Source of the DNA: Terriglobia bacterium
GTDB taxonomy: Bacteria; Acidobacteriota; Terriglobia; Terriglobales; Acidobacteriaceae
Reading direction: 5' to 3'
Assembly: GCA_032252755.1 (NCBI GenBank)
Contig: JAVUPY010000042.1
Coordinates: forward strand, 32,508-96,507
DNA length: 64,000 bases
Below the pieces are notes generated by a model. That model saw only the letters and a program-made list of their open reading frames with translations, was not told the origin of the DNA and searched no databases. A program made the position numbers and the translations under genes. Below are positions 52,155 to 61,185 of this stretch, piece by piece (the first letter of the stretch is position 1; every line of letters begins with the position of its first letter).

Positions 52155-52319
52155 TACGGTCTCCTTCGACAAACTGCTGAAACCGAGGCCATTCAACTGC
52201 ACCCTCGCAGGCAGAACAATGCACCCGCAATCAATTGAGCGGGCGACTCATATCATCTATTAACCTGCTTAATATGATTGACTTAGAAGCGGTGGTAAAC
52301 AGAGTGGCAGTACGCTTCG

Positions 52320-52425
52320 GGACACCTCGCAGTGTCCAAAAGCCGAACCTGGGTGTTGTTTGCCGGCATCAGAGTCCAACCCCAGCTGCTTGGCTTTGTC
52401 ACTCTCCGACGTGACGCCGGCAACA
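52320..52425. other. Candidate structured RNA with possible pseudoknot
   Basis: Nested complements: GGACAC (52320)/GTGTCC (52332); TGTTTGCCGGC (52357)/GCCGGCAACA (52416) with one bulge; inside it AGAGT (52371)/ACTCT (52401) and CCAA (52376)/TTGG (52390). The apical loop CCCAG (52381) can also pair with CTGGG (52349) outside the stem. It could lead into the cytochrome gene (+, 120 bases on) or the CDP-alcohol gene (-). I could not match it to a known riboswitch. Confidence 0.35.
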
Positions 52426-52544
52426 GCGGTCCCCGTTTAGCTTGTTGACACTATTCTCGACGGCCGAAGTCTGACCGCCGGCGGCGCGTTGGGGCCGCCG
52501 CAGTTCATCTTCGAAAGATAGTTCTGTTCTGTTATGGAGGCTTC

Positions 52545-52940
52545 GTGAAGAATCGGTCCGTAATGTCTTTATTGCTTTGCCTTTGCGTGCTCCTGCTGGG
52601 CGCATCCGCCCTCGCGCAGAAGGCTCCTGCAAACCCAGTCATCCTGAAGGGAGCCCCAATGGGCGGCGTCAAATTTGACCACAAGGCTCACGCCGGGGCG
52701 AAGTGCGACACCTGCCATCATGCAGCTAAGCCTGAGAAGGCTGCCAAGTCAGCCCAGGAAGCCTGTACCGACTGTCACACCAAGGTGGCGGCGGCCCCGA
52801 TGAAGACCAAGTTGCAGGCGGCTTTCCACAACCCGACGGCTACTGCGGGCACCTGCATCGACTGCCATAAGAAGGAAGTGGCGGCCGGAAAGAAGGCTCC
52901 GACCAAGTGCATGGATTGCCATAAAAAGGAAAACGTATAG
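52545..52940 (+). CDS. Multihaem c-type cytochrome (4 CxxCH), c3/c7-like
   Basis: A 131-aa periplasmic cytochrome with a signal peptide (MSLLLCLCVLLLGASALAQ) and four CxxCH haem sites: C54-H58, C74-H78, C104-H108 and C122-H126. Likely distal ligands are H46 (KFDHKAH), H49/H59 and H95, as in the c3/c7 family. GTG start with GGAGG five bases upstream. The domain pattern fits electron transfer in the periplasm. No partner reductase is near. A possible structured leader lies 120 bases upstream. Confidence 0.88.
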   Translation: MKNRSVMSLLLCLCVLLLGASALAQKAPANPVILKGAPMGGVKFDHKAHAGAKCDTCHHAAKPEKAAKSAQEACTDCHTKVAAAPMKTKLQAAFHNPTATAGTCIDCHKKEVAAGKKAPTKCMDCHKKENV

Positions 52941-53073
52941 CAAACAGGTATCACCCATTTGGGGCGCGATTCGGAAACGAATTGCGCTTCTTTTTTGTTC
53001 CACGAAGCGTCAAATACGGGTACCCTGTTCATAATCTGCTTTTGGCCCACCGGTCCCAACCGGAGGCCGGTTG

Positions 53074-54684
53074 GTGAGGAGAATGCGCGGTCGTACCCGT
53101 CGAGTTTATGCCTTTCTTTCAGGCGCTATTCTTGCAATCCTGCTTTGTGCTGTAGCCCTGTTCGCCCAACAACGTAATTCGCAGTCTTCGCCACCTGACG
53201 ATCCTGCCGCGATTGAAAGCCTTAAAAAGTTCGCCGACGTGTTCAGCATCGTCGAGCAGAACTACGCCGAGCCGGTAGATTCCGATAAGGCCGTCTACAA
53301 TGGCGCGATCCCCGGCATGTTGCGTGTGCTGGATCCGCACTCGAGCTTTTTCGACCCTAAAGCTTTCCGCCAGATGCGCGAGGATCAGCAGGGCCGCTAC
53401 TACGGCGTAGGAATGCAGATCGGCCTTTTCCGTAACCAGATGACGATCATGCAGGTCTTCGAGAATACACCGGCTTTCAAGGCTGGCATTCATCCCGGAG
53501 ACGTGATCGTGTCCGTAGGCGGGAAGTCCGCCGCGAAGATGACGAGCGATCAGGTTGCGGACACCCTGAAAGGACCCAAGGGTACCCCGGTTGATTTGAC
53601 GGTTTCACGCGATGGGCTAGATCACCCGCTGGCGCTGACCGTGGTTCGCGATGAGATTCCACGGCCCTCCGTCGACCTGCACTACATGATTGCTCCGGGC
53701 GTGGGATACATTCACATTTCGAGTTTCATGGAAACGACCTCGCAGGAAGTCGACTCTGCGCTGAAGTCCTTCGGCGATATCAAGGGCCTGATCCTGGATC
53801 TGCGCGGCAACCCCGGCGGACTGGTAAATGAAGGTGTAGCCGTGGCGGGCGATTTCCTGCCGCAAGGTGCTGTCGTCGTCAGTCACCACGGACGCAACTC
53901 TCCGGAGCGTGTTTACCGCGCCGCGAAGGGGAACGGCGGCAAGAGCTTCCCAATCGTGGTGCTCGTCAACCGCGGCACCGCTTCGGCGGCAGAGATCGTG
54001 ACCGGTGCCCTGCAGGATCACGATCGCGCGTTGATTGCCGGAGAAATTACCTTCGGCAAAGGCCTCGTTCAGAGCGTGTACCCGCTGAGCGAGGACACCG
54101 GCCTGGCTCTGACTACGGCAAAGTACTACACCCCGAGCGGACGCCTCATCCAGCGCGACTACACCGGCGTGAACCTCTACGACTACTACACCCACGGCGG
54201 CACCGATAACTCGAACGACGCCAACCGCGAGGTTCGCCAGACCGAATCCGGTCGCACCGTGTACGGCGGAGGCGGTATCACTCCCGACGTCAAGATCCCG
54301 CCGATTAAGAACGATCGCTTCGAGGACGACCTGCTCGAGCATTACGCGTTCTTTGATTTCGCTCGCCGCTACGTGGTGAATCACCAGGTCGATCGCAATT
54401 TCCAGGTCGACGACAACGTTCTGCTCGATTTCCGCAAATTCCTCGATACCAAGGGCGTTAACTTCACCGAGGCAGAACTTCAGCAAGATAAGGACTGGGT
54501 GACCTGCAACGTCAAGTCCGAGGTCCTGCTGGACCAGTTGGGCGAAACGCAGAGCCGGCTGGCTCGCGCACAATGCGACCCGGACATTTCGAAAGCCGTT
54601 GAACTCCTGCCCAAGGCGAAGGAACTCGCGGATAATTCCCGCAAGATCATCGCGGCAAGGCAAAGCAAAGCCGTGAGCCAGTAA
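53074..54684 (+). CDS. C-terminal processing peptidase (CtpA, S41)
   Basis: A periplasmic or membrane-anchored S41A protease (~536 aa) with a signal/anchor (VYAFLSGAILAILLCAVALFAQ), a PDZ domain (about 95-180: YYGVGMQIGLF; GIHPGDVIVSVGGKSAAKM) and the tail-specific protease core: LILDLRGNPGGLVNEGV, Ser in VNRGTASAAEIVTGAL and Lys in TFGKGLVQSVYPLS. The exact start is uncertain: TTG-53071, GTG-53074 (GGAGG 7 bases upstream) or ATG-53083. A hairpin terminator follows. Confidence 0.9.
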   Translation: MRRMRGRTRRVYAFLSGAILAILLCAVALFAQQRNSQSSPPDDPAAIESLKKFADVFSIVEQNYAEPVDSDKAVYNGAIPGMLRVLDPHSSFFDPKAFRQMREDQQGRYYGVGMQIGLFRNQMTIMQVFENTPAFKAGIHPGDVIVSVGGKSAAKMTSDQVADTLKGPKGTPVDLTVSRDGLDHPLALTVVRDEIPRPSVDLHYMIAPGVGYIHISSFMETTSQEVDSALKSFGDIKGLILDLRGNPGGLVNEGVAVAGDFLPQGAVVVSHHGRNSPERVYRAAKGNGGKSFPIVVLVNRGTASAAEIVTGALQDHDRALIAGEITFGKGLVQSVYPLSEDTGLALTTAKYYTPSGRLIQRDYTGVNLYDYYTHGGTDNSNDANREVRQTESGRTVYGGGGITPDVKIPPIKNDRFEDDLLEHYAFFDFARRYVVNHQVDRNFQVDDNVLLDFRKFLDTKGVNFTEAELQQDKDWVTCNVKSEVLLDQLGETQSRLARAQCDPDISKAVELLPKAKELADNSRKIIAARQSKAVSQ

Positions 54685-54729
54685 GGCCAATTCACCCCGC
54701 AAAGACAGAGTCACAGAGAAGCTAATTTG

Positions 54730-54761
54730 AAAACCCAAGTCCGAGTGGACCTGGGTTTTTT
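54730..54761 (+). terminator. Rho-independent terminator
   Basis: AAACCCAAGTCC pairs with GGACCTGGGTTT around GAGT, then a run of T. Confidence 0.9.
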
Positions 54762-54853
54762 GTTTGCCCGATTACCCGGCGGTCGCGACCTTCGTAACTT
54801 GCCTGCTATACAGGCTCGGCATATATAGGAACGCAGTATATGGGAGCCTCGAG

Positions 54854-55204
54854 ATGATCGATGCGAACGTGAAACGCGGTAGCGCCGAACTTGCAGTCCT
54901 GAGCCTGCTGGAACGCGGCGCGATGCACGGATACGAAATCGCTAAACGCGTGGAGCAGGAAACCGGCGGAGTGCTGAAGTTTGACGTGGCTTCACTCTAC
55001 CCTTTGCTGTATCGCATGGAGAAGCGCGGCTGGGTAGCGGCTTCTTGGCAGGAGAGCGATGCCGGACGGCGTCGGCGCTGCTACAAGCTGACGCGCGAGG
55101 GAAAGAAGCAACTCGTGCCGTTACGCAACCAATGGAGACGCTTCTTTGATGCGCTCGATCGCCTTGGTGGCCTCGCGGATGTTTGCTCAGAAGGTGCGCG
55201 ATGA
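54854..55204 (+). CDS. PadR-family regulator
   Basis: A 116-aa PadR winged helix: KRGSAELAVLSLLERGAMHG, YEIAKRVEQET, then FDVASLYPLLYRMEKRGWV. ATG-54854 chosen; its stop overlaps the next ATG (ATGA), so the two genes are coupled, as in the many PadR/membrane-protein pairs of this phylum. It probably represses its own operon. Confidence 0.85.
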   Translation: MIDANVKRGSAELAVLSLLERGAMHGYEIAKRVEQETGGVLKFDVASLYPLLYRMEKRGWVAASWQESDAGRRRRCYKLTREGKKQLVPLRNQWRRFFDALDRLGGLADVCSEGAR

Positions 55205-55881
55205 GCGAGATCGAGAAGTATGTGCGGAAACAATTGCAAGCTCTCCGTTTGGAACGTGCCGACTACGAAGAGGTAATTGACGAAATAACGAATCACCTGG
55301 AAATGTTGGTGGCGGAATATTGCGCCGAAGGTCTCGACAGGTACACAGCACATGAGCGGGCATTCTCGCAGTTCGGCAGTCCCAGGCGTTTGCTGAAAGG
55401 AATTGAGCAGGCAAAGGAGAATGGAATGAGAGAACGATTTCGCAGGCTGTGGCTTCCTGCATTTACGGTGGGATTTCTCGCTTACGCGTCGGAGTGGTTG
55501 ATTGTCGGTTTCATTCGGCATCCGCGAGCTGTAAAGGTCCTGGGAAGTTACTACCCGTACTATTGGAACTGGTTATTGCTAGTTGCCGCCATCGCAGCGT
55601 TGGGTGCCTGGTGGTCTCGCGCGGTGGGCGGAAGCGTTCGCGAGCGCCTCATTGTGGCCCTGGCACCGGCAGAGATCATGGCCGCCGCGATCGCGGTTCT
55701 GTTGCCCTGGAGCGTTGCTGTTCAGGTTTGGATGGATCACTCACTCCCGCACTTCGTGACACACCCAATGGTCTTGCTCGTGGGAGTGCTCTGGATGCTT
55801 CACTGCGCTGTGCCGGCTCTAATCGGGGCCGCGCCGTTCCTGTTTGGGGACGCCGGTAACAAAGCGGAAGCTATGTCTTGA
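55201..55881 (+). CDS. Membrane protein with permease-prefix-like N-terminal domain, paired with PadR
   Basis: 226 aa. The N-terminal helical segment (EKYVRKQLQALRLERADYEE, VIDEITNHLEMLVAEY, AFSQFGSPRRLLKGIEQA) matches the PadR-linked 'permease prefix'/DUF1700-like domain; four or five membrane helices follow (about 85-210). The start ATG overlaps the PadR stop. Function unknown; probably regulated by PadR in response to a membrane signal. Confidence 0.75.
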   Translation: MSEIEKYVRKQLQALRLERADYEEVIDEITNHLEMLVAEYCAEGLDRYTAHERAFSQFGSPRRLLKGIEQAKENGMRERFRRLWLPAFTVGFLAYASEWLIVGFIRHPRAVKVLGSYYPYYWNWLLLVAAIAALGAWWSRAVGGSVRERLIVALAPAEIMAAAIAVLLPWSVAVQVWMDHSLPHFVTHPMVLLVGVLWMLHCAVPALIGAAPFLFGDAGNKAEAMS

Positions 55882-55910
55882 TGAACCCGCTGGGCTGATT
55901 TGGTTTCTAT

Positions 55911-55936
55911 ATCCGCGCGAATCCGCGAAATCCGCG
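55911..55936. repeat. Three copies of ATCCGCG
   Basis: ATCCGCGCGA, ATCCGCGAA, ATCCGCG, in the 66-base gap between convergent genes. Confidence 0.65.
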
Positions 55937-55947
55937 CTTGTCTTGCT

Positions 55948-58146
55948 TTACTTCTGCACCAGCTCTTCGTAGATCTTCGGCAACTCGACTGCGTCTTCGG
56001 CGGAGTTCCCAAATCGCGCCCGCTCGTAGTGTTCGGTGAACCGAGCCACACCGTCGCGCAATCGAGCGTCGCTGATCTTTGCCACAAACTCTTCTGGAGT
56101 CTGGCTTGGCAATTTACGGTGTCCGCGGCGAGCCATTGCGTTCGTCATCTTTCGGTACCAGATGCTGGCGGCTCCCTGCGGAGCCTTTCCGGGGTTTCGC
56201 GCGATGTGCTGCGTCCTGATTGCGCGCGCTACTCGAGGAACATTCAGCAGCAGGAGAAGCCCGGCTATGAACAACACCACCGAGGTGACGTACGCCCGTG
56301 GAGAGTTAACTAGAACCCGGTGAGTGTCCCGCGCTCGTTTCACGAGCATTGCATACGTATGCCGGAACCACTGCTTCACACGCTCGAAGAGGTGCACACC
56401 TTTGTTTACGGCGACGTTCGTCAGTTTCTGCTGGTGCGCGAAATCGTAGTTGACCACCCACTCGCGCCAGAATTCCTGCGCGGCATCCATGTACAGCTGC
56501 ATGCGGCTCCACGTCGTAACAACCGGAGCGCTCCCTGCGGGTGTGGGATCGAAGCTGTACCAACCCAATCCGGCGAAGAACACTTCCACCCAGGCGTGCG
56601 CATCCTGCGCGCGAATAATAAAGTTGCCGGTGAGGTCGTTCCATTCGCCTCCCCGGAAACCGGTCACAAGTCGTGTTGGGATACCGACTTCGCGCAACAA
56701 AACCGCCATCGAGGAGGCGAAGTATTCGCAGTGTCCTGCCTTGCGATCAAAAAGAAAATATGCAACCGGATCCTTCTCGTATCGTGATGGGAGTTGCAGC
56801 GTGTAGGTGTACTTCGAGAGATAAGCCTGAACGGCGGCGGCCTTTTCGATAGGCGTTCGCGCGTGTGCTGTAATTTGTTGCGCCAGCTCTGCAATGCGCG
56901 GGTCGAGGTCGTCAGGCAGTTCCAGGTATTTCTTGATCTCGGGCGGATAGGGCCCGCTGGAAGATTCGAACTCCTGCAGGGTCGGTTGGCTGAGATCCGA
57001 CGTACCGCTATAAAGCATTGTCGGATGTTCGCGGTCGGTGTTGATTACAACTTGGGCGTCATCTTCCGAGAGTTCCCGAAACGGCCCGGATATAAGGATA
57101 GGCGAGGGGATGGTGAAGAGAATGTTCGTCCCGATCGGCTCGAGCATGACGCGGTACTTGATGATCTGCGGCCGACGACTCACGGCAAGTCTCGTTGTCG
57201 GACTTGGCGGAGTCAGGCGCACATCGAAGCTACCCCCGAAGTTCGGGAGGTTTCTCATATCGTGCGGGGGATTGAACCAGTTCTTCCCGTCGAATTCGCT
57301 GAGGGTATTGCCACGCAGGAGAACGCCAGCACCTTTCTGCCCCGCGCCTATTCGAACATGCGCCACAATTTGGCTCGACTGTTGAATCCGGCCGATCTCG
57401 CCAAGTGCGACGCTGTCGCTGAATCCGGTTACTAGCTCATTCTGCTGCGCCAGTTTGCTCAGGTAACCACCGGTTGCGATTCGCGGTATGACGAAGAAGA
57501 TTCCGACCGATGCCAGCACAATACTGCCGACGAGCGCCATTCCCATCATCGACAGAGCATAGGAAAAGACTTTCCGGCGTTTGCGTTGACGCAAGCCGAT
57601 TGGCCTTCCCAGGTGCTGTACGGGGCCGCCGCGTAGCGCCGATCGGCGCATTTCCAGCGCCATGAACGTGACCACGCCGATAAACAGGAAAATGCCCAGC
57701 GCGCCCAGGAAAACCGAATCAACGGTCAGGATGGCCGCGGAGAGCACCTCCAGGAACGCTAGCATCGTCAGGTACGCGTAGTCGCGGTCGCGGTGGATTG
57801 AGAACATCTTCACGATGATTCCGAACAGCAGCAGGTGAACCGTCGCGATTACGAAATTGTCGGATATGAAAAAGAAATCGAGGATGTAGACCAGGACATA
57901 AATGAGCCCCAGGTACGAAGTAACGCGCTCGGGAATGGTGATAGTCTTGCCGCGACCGAGCAAGTACCCGCGCAGCAGCAGGGCCACGCACATACACACG
58001 CTGCTCAGCGGGTCCAGCTTTCCCGTCACGACCAGTGTCAGGAATCCCATCGCGAGCAACAACAGTAGACACACCTGGAAGTACTGCTCGATAGCAGGGG
58101 GTACAACCGGGCGATCGCTCCTCAGGATGGGTGCGGAATCGGACAT
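55948..58146 (-). CDS. TgpA-like membrane transglutaminase
   Basis: A 732-aa protein: N-terminal block of membrane helices (about 20-235; DUF3488 type), a periplasmic transglutaminase domain with Cys in DRKAGHCEYFASSMAVLLRE, His in ARDAHAWVEVFFAG (RAQDAHAWVE) and Asp near WYSFDPTPAG, one more membrane helix (about 620) and a C-terminal tail (DUF4129-like). The known P. aeruginosa TgpA is essential; its substrate is unclear. It is probably monocistronic. Confidence 0.88.
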   Translation of the reverse strand: MSDSAPILRSDRPVVPPAIEQYFQVCLLLLLAMGFLTLVVTGKLDPLSSVCMCVALLLRGYLLGRGKTITIPERVTSYLGLIYVLVYILDFFFISDNFVIATVHLLLFGIIVKMFSIHRDRDYAYLTMLAFLEVLSAAILTVDSVFLGALGIFLFIGVVTFMALEMRRSALRGGPVQHLGRPIGLRQRKRRKVFSYALSMMGMALVGSIVLASVGIFFVIPRIATGGYLSKLAQQNELVTGFSDSVALGEIGRIQQSSQIVAHVRIGAGQKGAGVLLRGNTLSEFDGKNWFNPPHDMRNLPNFGGSFDVRLTPPSPTTRLAVSRRPQIIKYRVMLEPIGTNILFTIPSPILISGPFRELSEDDAQVVINTDREHPTMLYSGTSDLSQPTLQEFESSSGPYPPEIKKYLELPDDLDPRIAELAQQITAHARTPIEKAAAVQAYLSKYTYTLQLPSRYEKDPVAYFLFDRKAGHCEYFASSMAVLLREVGIPTRLVTGFRGGEWNDLTGNFIIRAQDAHAWVEVFFAGLGWYSFDPTPAGSAPVVTTWSRMQLYMDAAQEFWREWVVNYDFAHQQKLTNVAVNKGVHLFERVKQWFRHTYAMLVKRARDTHRVLVNSPRAYVTSVVLFIAGLLLLLNVPRVARAIRTQHIARNPGKAPQGAASIWYRKMTNAMARRGHRKLPSQTPEEFVAKISDARLRDGVARFTEHYERARFGNSAEDAVELPKIYEELVQK

Positions 58147-58269
58147 CGTGTGGCTTTATTGTAGTGGAGCTTTAGCTCCCAGCAGCGGAGACTTTCGGAG
58201 AATCGGAATCGACAGGATTAAGACCGCAGGTTAATTGCGGTTTGCGCGTCGGGGAGTTGCGAAAATAAA

Positions 58270-58375
58270 GCCGGACACCGGCTGCCTACTGCACACGCAA
58301 GAGCCCGTTACCGTTGCTTCCTTCCGGACCTGGCGGGATTGGCGGGAAGACGTTGCGTAGGACCGATGTCCGACC
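58270..58375 (-). ncRNA. ffs: Signal recognition particle RNA (4.5S type)
   Basis: The minus strand contains CAGGTCCGGAAGGAAGCA, the conserved Ffh-binding domain of 4.5S RNA, flanked by a long stem whose ends GGTCGGACATCGG and CCGGTGTCCGGC pair, then CTTTATTTT as terminator. Length of about 105 nt is the small bacterial type. Exact ends are uncertain by a few bases. Confidence 0.9.
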
Positions 58376-58536
58376 ATTCAAATTTTATCAAAGATTCCAT
58401 TTACGTGGGCGTTCCTTCAGGGTGGCTTTCAACGCCTCAAATCAGCAACTCGCGTGCCCTCATAACCCACTTGGTACTTTCCGTTTACACTAACGGCAGT
58501 CATCATTGAGAATAGAATTTTCTCCGGAGCACTAGA

Positions 58537-59532
58537 TTGAAACCTGTCCGCGCCAAGATTTCTGCGTTGGGTACATTTGTACCGCCCCGAGTCCTCGACA
58601 ACTTCCAGCTTGAAAAGATGGTGGAGACCACGAACGAGTGGATCCTCGAACGTACCGGAATCCGTGAGCGGCACATTGTGGATAAGGGGATCGCCGCCAG
58701 CGATCTCGCCGTTTGCGCCGTTCGTGACATGGTCGCTCGTTATGGCGTTGACCTGAATGAAATCGAAGCAATTGTTTTAGCCACCGTTACCCCGGACATG
58801 ATGTATCCGTCCACGGCCTGCCTTATCCAGCACAAGCTCAATCTCTCCAATGTCTGGGGATTTGATCTGTCCGCAGGGTGCTCGGGATTCGTATTTGCCC
58901 TCACGGCCGGCGCGAAACTCGTCGAAAGTGGCGCCCATAAGAAAGTCCTCGTCATCGGCGCGGACGTCAACTCCTCGATGATCGACTACAAGGACCGCGC
59001 GACCTGCATCATCTTCGGCGACGGCGCTGGTGCGGTCCTTCTCGAACCCGCCCAGGATGGCGAGCCCCACATCATCGATTTTGTGCACCAGGTGGAAGGC
59101 TTCGGAGGGCAGTTCCTCAATATGCCCGGCGGAGGATCGCTGAATCCGGCGTCGAAGGACACGATTGAGAAGAACATGCACGTCGTGCACCAGGACGGTC
59201 AGCAGGTGTTCAAGTATGCCGTGAAGAAGATGGCGGAGATGACGGAGAACGTTCTGAAGCGCAACAATCTCACGGGCGCCGATGTCGACTGCTTCATCGC
59301 TCACCAGGCAAATAAGCGCATCATTACCGCCACGGCCGATCGCCTCAAGATGCCTCCGGAGAAGGTAATTATCAATATCGATCGCTACGGCAATACGACC
59401 GCTGGAACTATTCCGCTCGCGATGGATACAGCCCTGAAAGAAGGCAAACTCAAGAAGGGCGATACCGTGCTGCTGGCTGCGGTCGGCGCTGGCTTCACAA
59501 GCGGAGCTACGCTGCTGAAGTGGGCCTTCTGA
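58537..59532 (+). CDS. fabH: 3-oxoacyl-ACP synthase III
   Basis: Starts fatty-acid synthesis by condensing acetyl-CoA with malonyl-ACP. Catalytic Cys115 lies in LSAGCSGFVF, His in FIAHQANKRI (about 257) and Asn in YGNTTAGT (about 287). Length 331 is normal. The start is TTG-58537, as GGAG stands 8 bases upstream and no ATG fits. It is isolated from other fab genes; the SRP RNA lies upstream on the other strand. Confidence 0.95.
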   Translation: MKPVRAKISALGTFVPPRVLDNFQLEKMVETTNEWILERTGIRERHIVDKGIAASDLAVCAVRDMVARYGVDLNEIEAIVLATVTPDMMYPSTACLIQHKLNLSNVWGFDLSAGCSGFVFALTAGAKLVESGAHKKVLVIGADVNSSMIDYKDRATCIIFGDGAGAVLLEPAQDGEPHIIDFVHQVEGFGGQFLNMPGGGSLNPASKDTIEKNMHVVHQDGQQVFKYAVKKMAEMTENVLKRNNLTGADVDCFIAHQANKRIITATADRLKMPPEKVIINIDRYGNTTAGTIPLAMDTALKEGKLKKGDTVLLAAVGAGFTSGATLLKWAF

Positions 59533-59535
59533 CCT

Positions 59536-60375
59536 TCATTTGTCGAACTCATCACCGTGTATGTGTTCGTGTCCGTGCTCGTGATGCGAGTGTCTGTGCG
59601 AGTGTGGATGCGAGTGCACCACGCCGTCATGCGAGTGCCTGTGGGCATGGATCAGGTTCGCGCGGAGGAGTAAATCCGAATCGGAGAGGATTTGCGACGG
59701 CTCTCCTGATGCGACGATCTCACCTTCCTGCATGACGTAGACAATGTCAGCGATATCTTCCACGATGTCCAACTGGTGAGTCGTGGTAATTACCGTCTTC
59801 GAAGTGTTCTTCCAACTCTGAATCAGGTCGATTAGTTGGCTCTGAGCCTTTGGATCGAGTGTGGAGGTGGGCTCGTCGAGCAACAGCACCTCCGGATCGA
59901 GTACCAGAACGGACGCCAACGCGACGCGCTTCTTCTCGCCGCCTGACAAGCGATGAGGAGGACGATCTTTCAAGTGAAATATTCCCATGAACTCCATCGT
60001 CTGATCAATGCGCTGCAGCAGTTCATCCTTCGGCAACTGCAATTGCAGAGGGCCGAAGGCGACTTCGTCGAAGACAGTTGGGTTGAATAGCTGAACATCG
60101 GGATTCTGGAAGACCAGTGCGACACGGCGGCGGAAGTTGAAGGCGAATCCGCTGCCCTGCAGACGATCGAGGGTCATCTCCTCACCACCGAAACGGACAG
60201 TTCCGGCGGAAGGGAAGCAGAGACCGTCGAGCAAACGCAGCAGCGTCGATTTCCCGGAACCGTTGGCTCCGACGATCGCAACGCGCTGGCCGGAAGCGAT
60301 GGCGAGCGACACGTTTCGCAGTGCGACGATTCCGTCGTAATCGAAGCTGACGTTTTGGAGATCGAAGAGGTTCAC
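59536..60375 (-). CDS. cbiO: Co/Ni ECF importer ATPase CbiO-like, His-rich tail
   Basis: A 279-aa ABC ATPase: Walker A GANGSGKST, signature LSGGEKKR, Walker B VLLLDEP. The last 40 residues hold more than a dozen His (AHRHSHDGVVHSHPHSHRHS), a metal-binding extension that suggests nickel or cobalt storage or sensing. Genes for CbiQ (3 bases upstream) and CbiM form one operon. Confidence 0.85.
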   Translation of the reverse strand: MNLFDLQNVSFDYDGIVALRNVSLAIASGQRVAIVGANGSGKSTLLRLLDGLCFPSAGTVRFGGEEMTLDRLQGSGFAFNFRRRVALVFQNPDVQLFNPTVFDEVAFGPLQLQLPKDELLQRIDQTMEFMGIFHLKDRPPHRLSGGEKKRVALASVLVLDPEVLLLDEPTSTLDPKAQSQLIDLIQSWKNTSKTVITTTHQLDIVEDIADIVYVMQEGEIVASGEPSQILSDSDLLLRANLIHAHRHSHDGVVHSHPHSHRHSHHEHGHEHIHGDEFDK

Positions 60376-60378
60376 GAA

Positions 60379-61185
60379 CTATCTTCCGAACCAGACTGCA
60401 AGAAAAGCAATAACAATTGCGAGCACGATCGATGCCAAATCTCTCAGCTTCATTCGAGAACTGTCCAGCAGTCGAATGTCTCCGGTGAAGCCTCGCGATT
60501 GCATGGCGAGGTAAACGTCATAGCTCAAATCGGCGCTCTTGCCGAGCAGAACTCCGGCTGTTCGGATCGCCATACGGCGCTGATCGGCTCCGCTCATTGC
60601 GCCTACCATGCGGCTCTGGCGCGATTCGAACATCTGTCCCGCGGTCTCGATCAGCAGGAAGATGTAGCGATGCGTCATCGCCAGCATCGTCACGACTTCT
60701 GCCGGAACCCAGAGCGCGCGAAGACCACGCAGGATCTGTACCCAATGCGTGCTCAGGACGAGTGCGGTCGTGAGTGTGACTGCGGTTTCCACACGAAGGA
60801 TGAGCAGACATGCGGTTCGCAATCCCTGGGCTGTGATCGCCAATCGGCCTGCTTGAGCGACAACATCTCCGGGCGTGATGAAGATCGCGGGCAGCGCGAT
60901 CAGGCCAGTGAAGCCGAAGACGATCAGCCAGACGCGCTTGATCAGCGTTCCGAAAGGCACTCGTGATCCGAACGAGACAAAGACCGCGAGAAGGAACAGA
61001 GCGCTCAGCGGCAAGAGGCTGAGAGTAAGGACAACCGCAATAACCAGCACAAGAATCGAGACGATTCGCGCGCGCGGATCGAAGCTCTGCAGCAGACCTC
61101 GCTTTGCTGCGGTCTGCTCGGAAGCGAAGGCTTTCGAGAGAGCTTTGGTGAAACTGCGCAGCGTGGACTCAATCATGTGGCTCAC
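60379..61185 (-). CDS. cbiQ: Transmembrane protein CbiQ
   Basis: ECF-transporter T component. The start is GTG-61185, which overlaps the cbiM stop as GTGA and has AGAGG eight bases upstream; ATG-61176 has no site. Charged coupling motifs appear late (about ESRQSRMVGAMSGADQR, then AMQSRGFTG), as in CbiQ. The very long frame that runs to 62265 is not used because its first part is antisense-like Arg-rich sequence. Confidence 0.85.
   Translation of the reverse strand: MSHMIESTLRSFTKALSKAFASEQTAAKRGLLQSFDPRARIVSILVLVIAVVLTLSLLPLSALFLLAVFVSFGSRVPFGTLIKRVWLIVFGFTGLIALPAIFITPGDVVAQAGRLAITAQGLRTACLLILRVETAVTLTTALVLSTHWVQILRGLRALWVPAEVVTMLAMTHRYIFLLIETAGQMFESRQSRMVGAMSGADQRRMAIRTAGVLLGKSADLSYDVYLAMQSRGFTGDIRLLDSSRMKLRDLASIVLAIVIAFLAVWFGR

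Noticed and set aside
52203..52544. GEMM (cyclic-di-GMP) riboswitch before the cytochrome
   Set aside because: The conserved GEMM core is absent, although other structure may exist.
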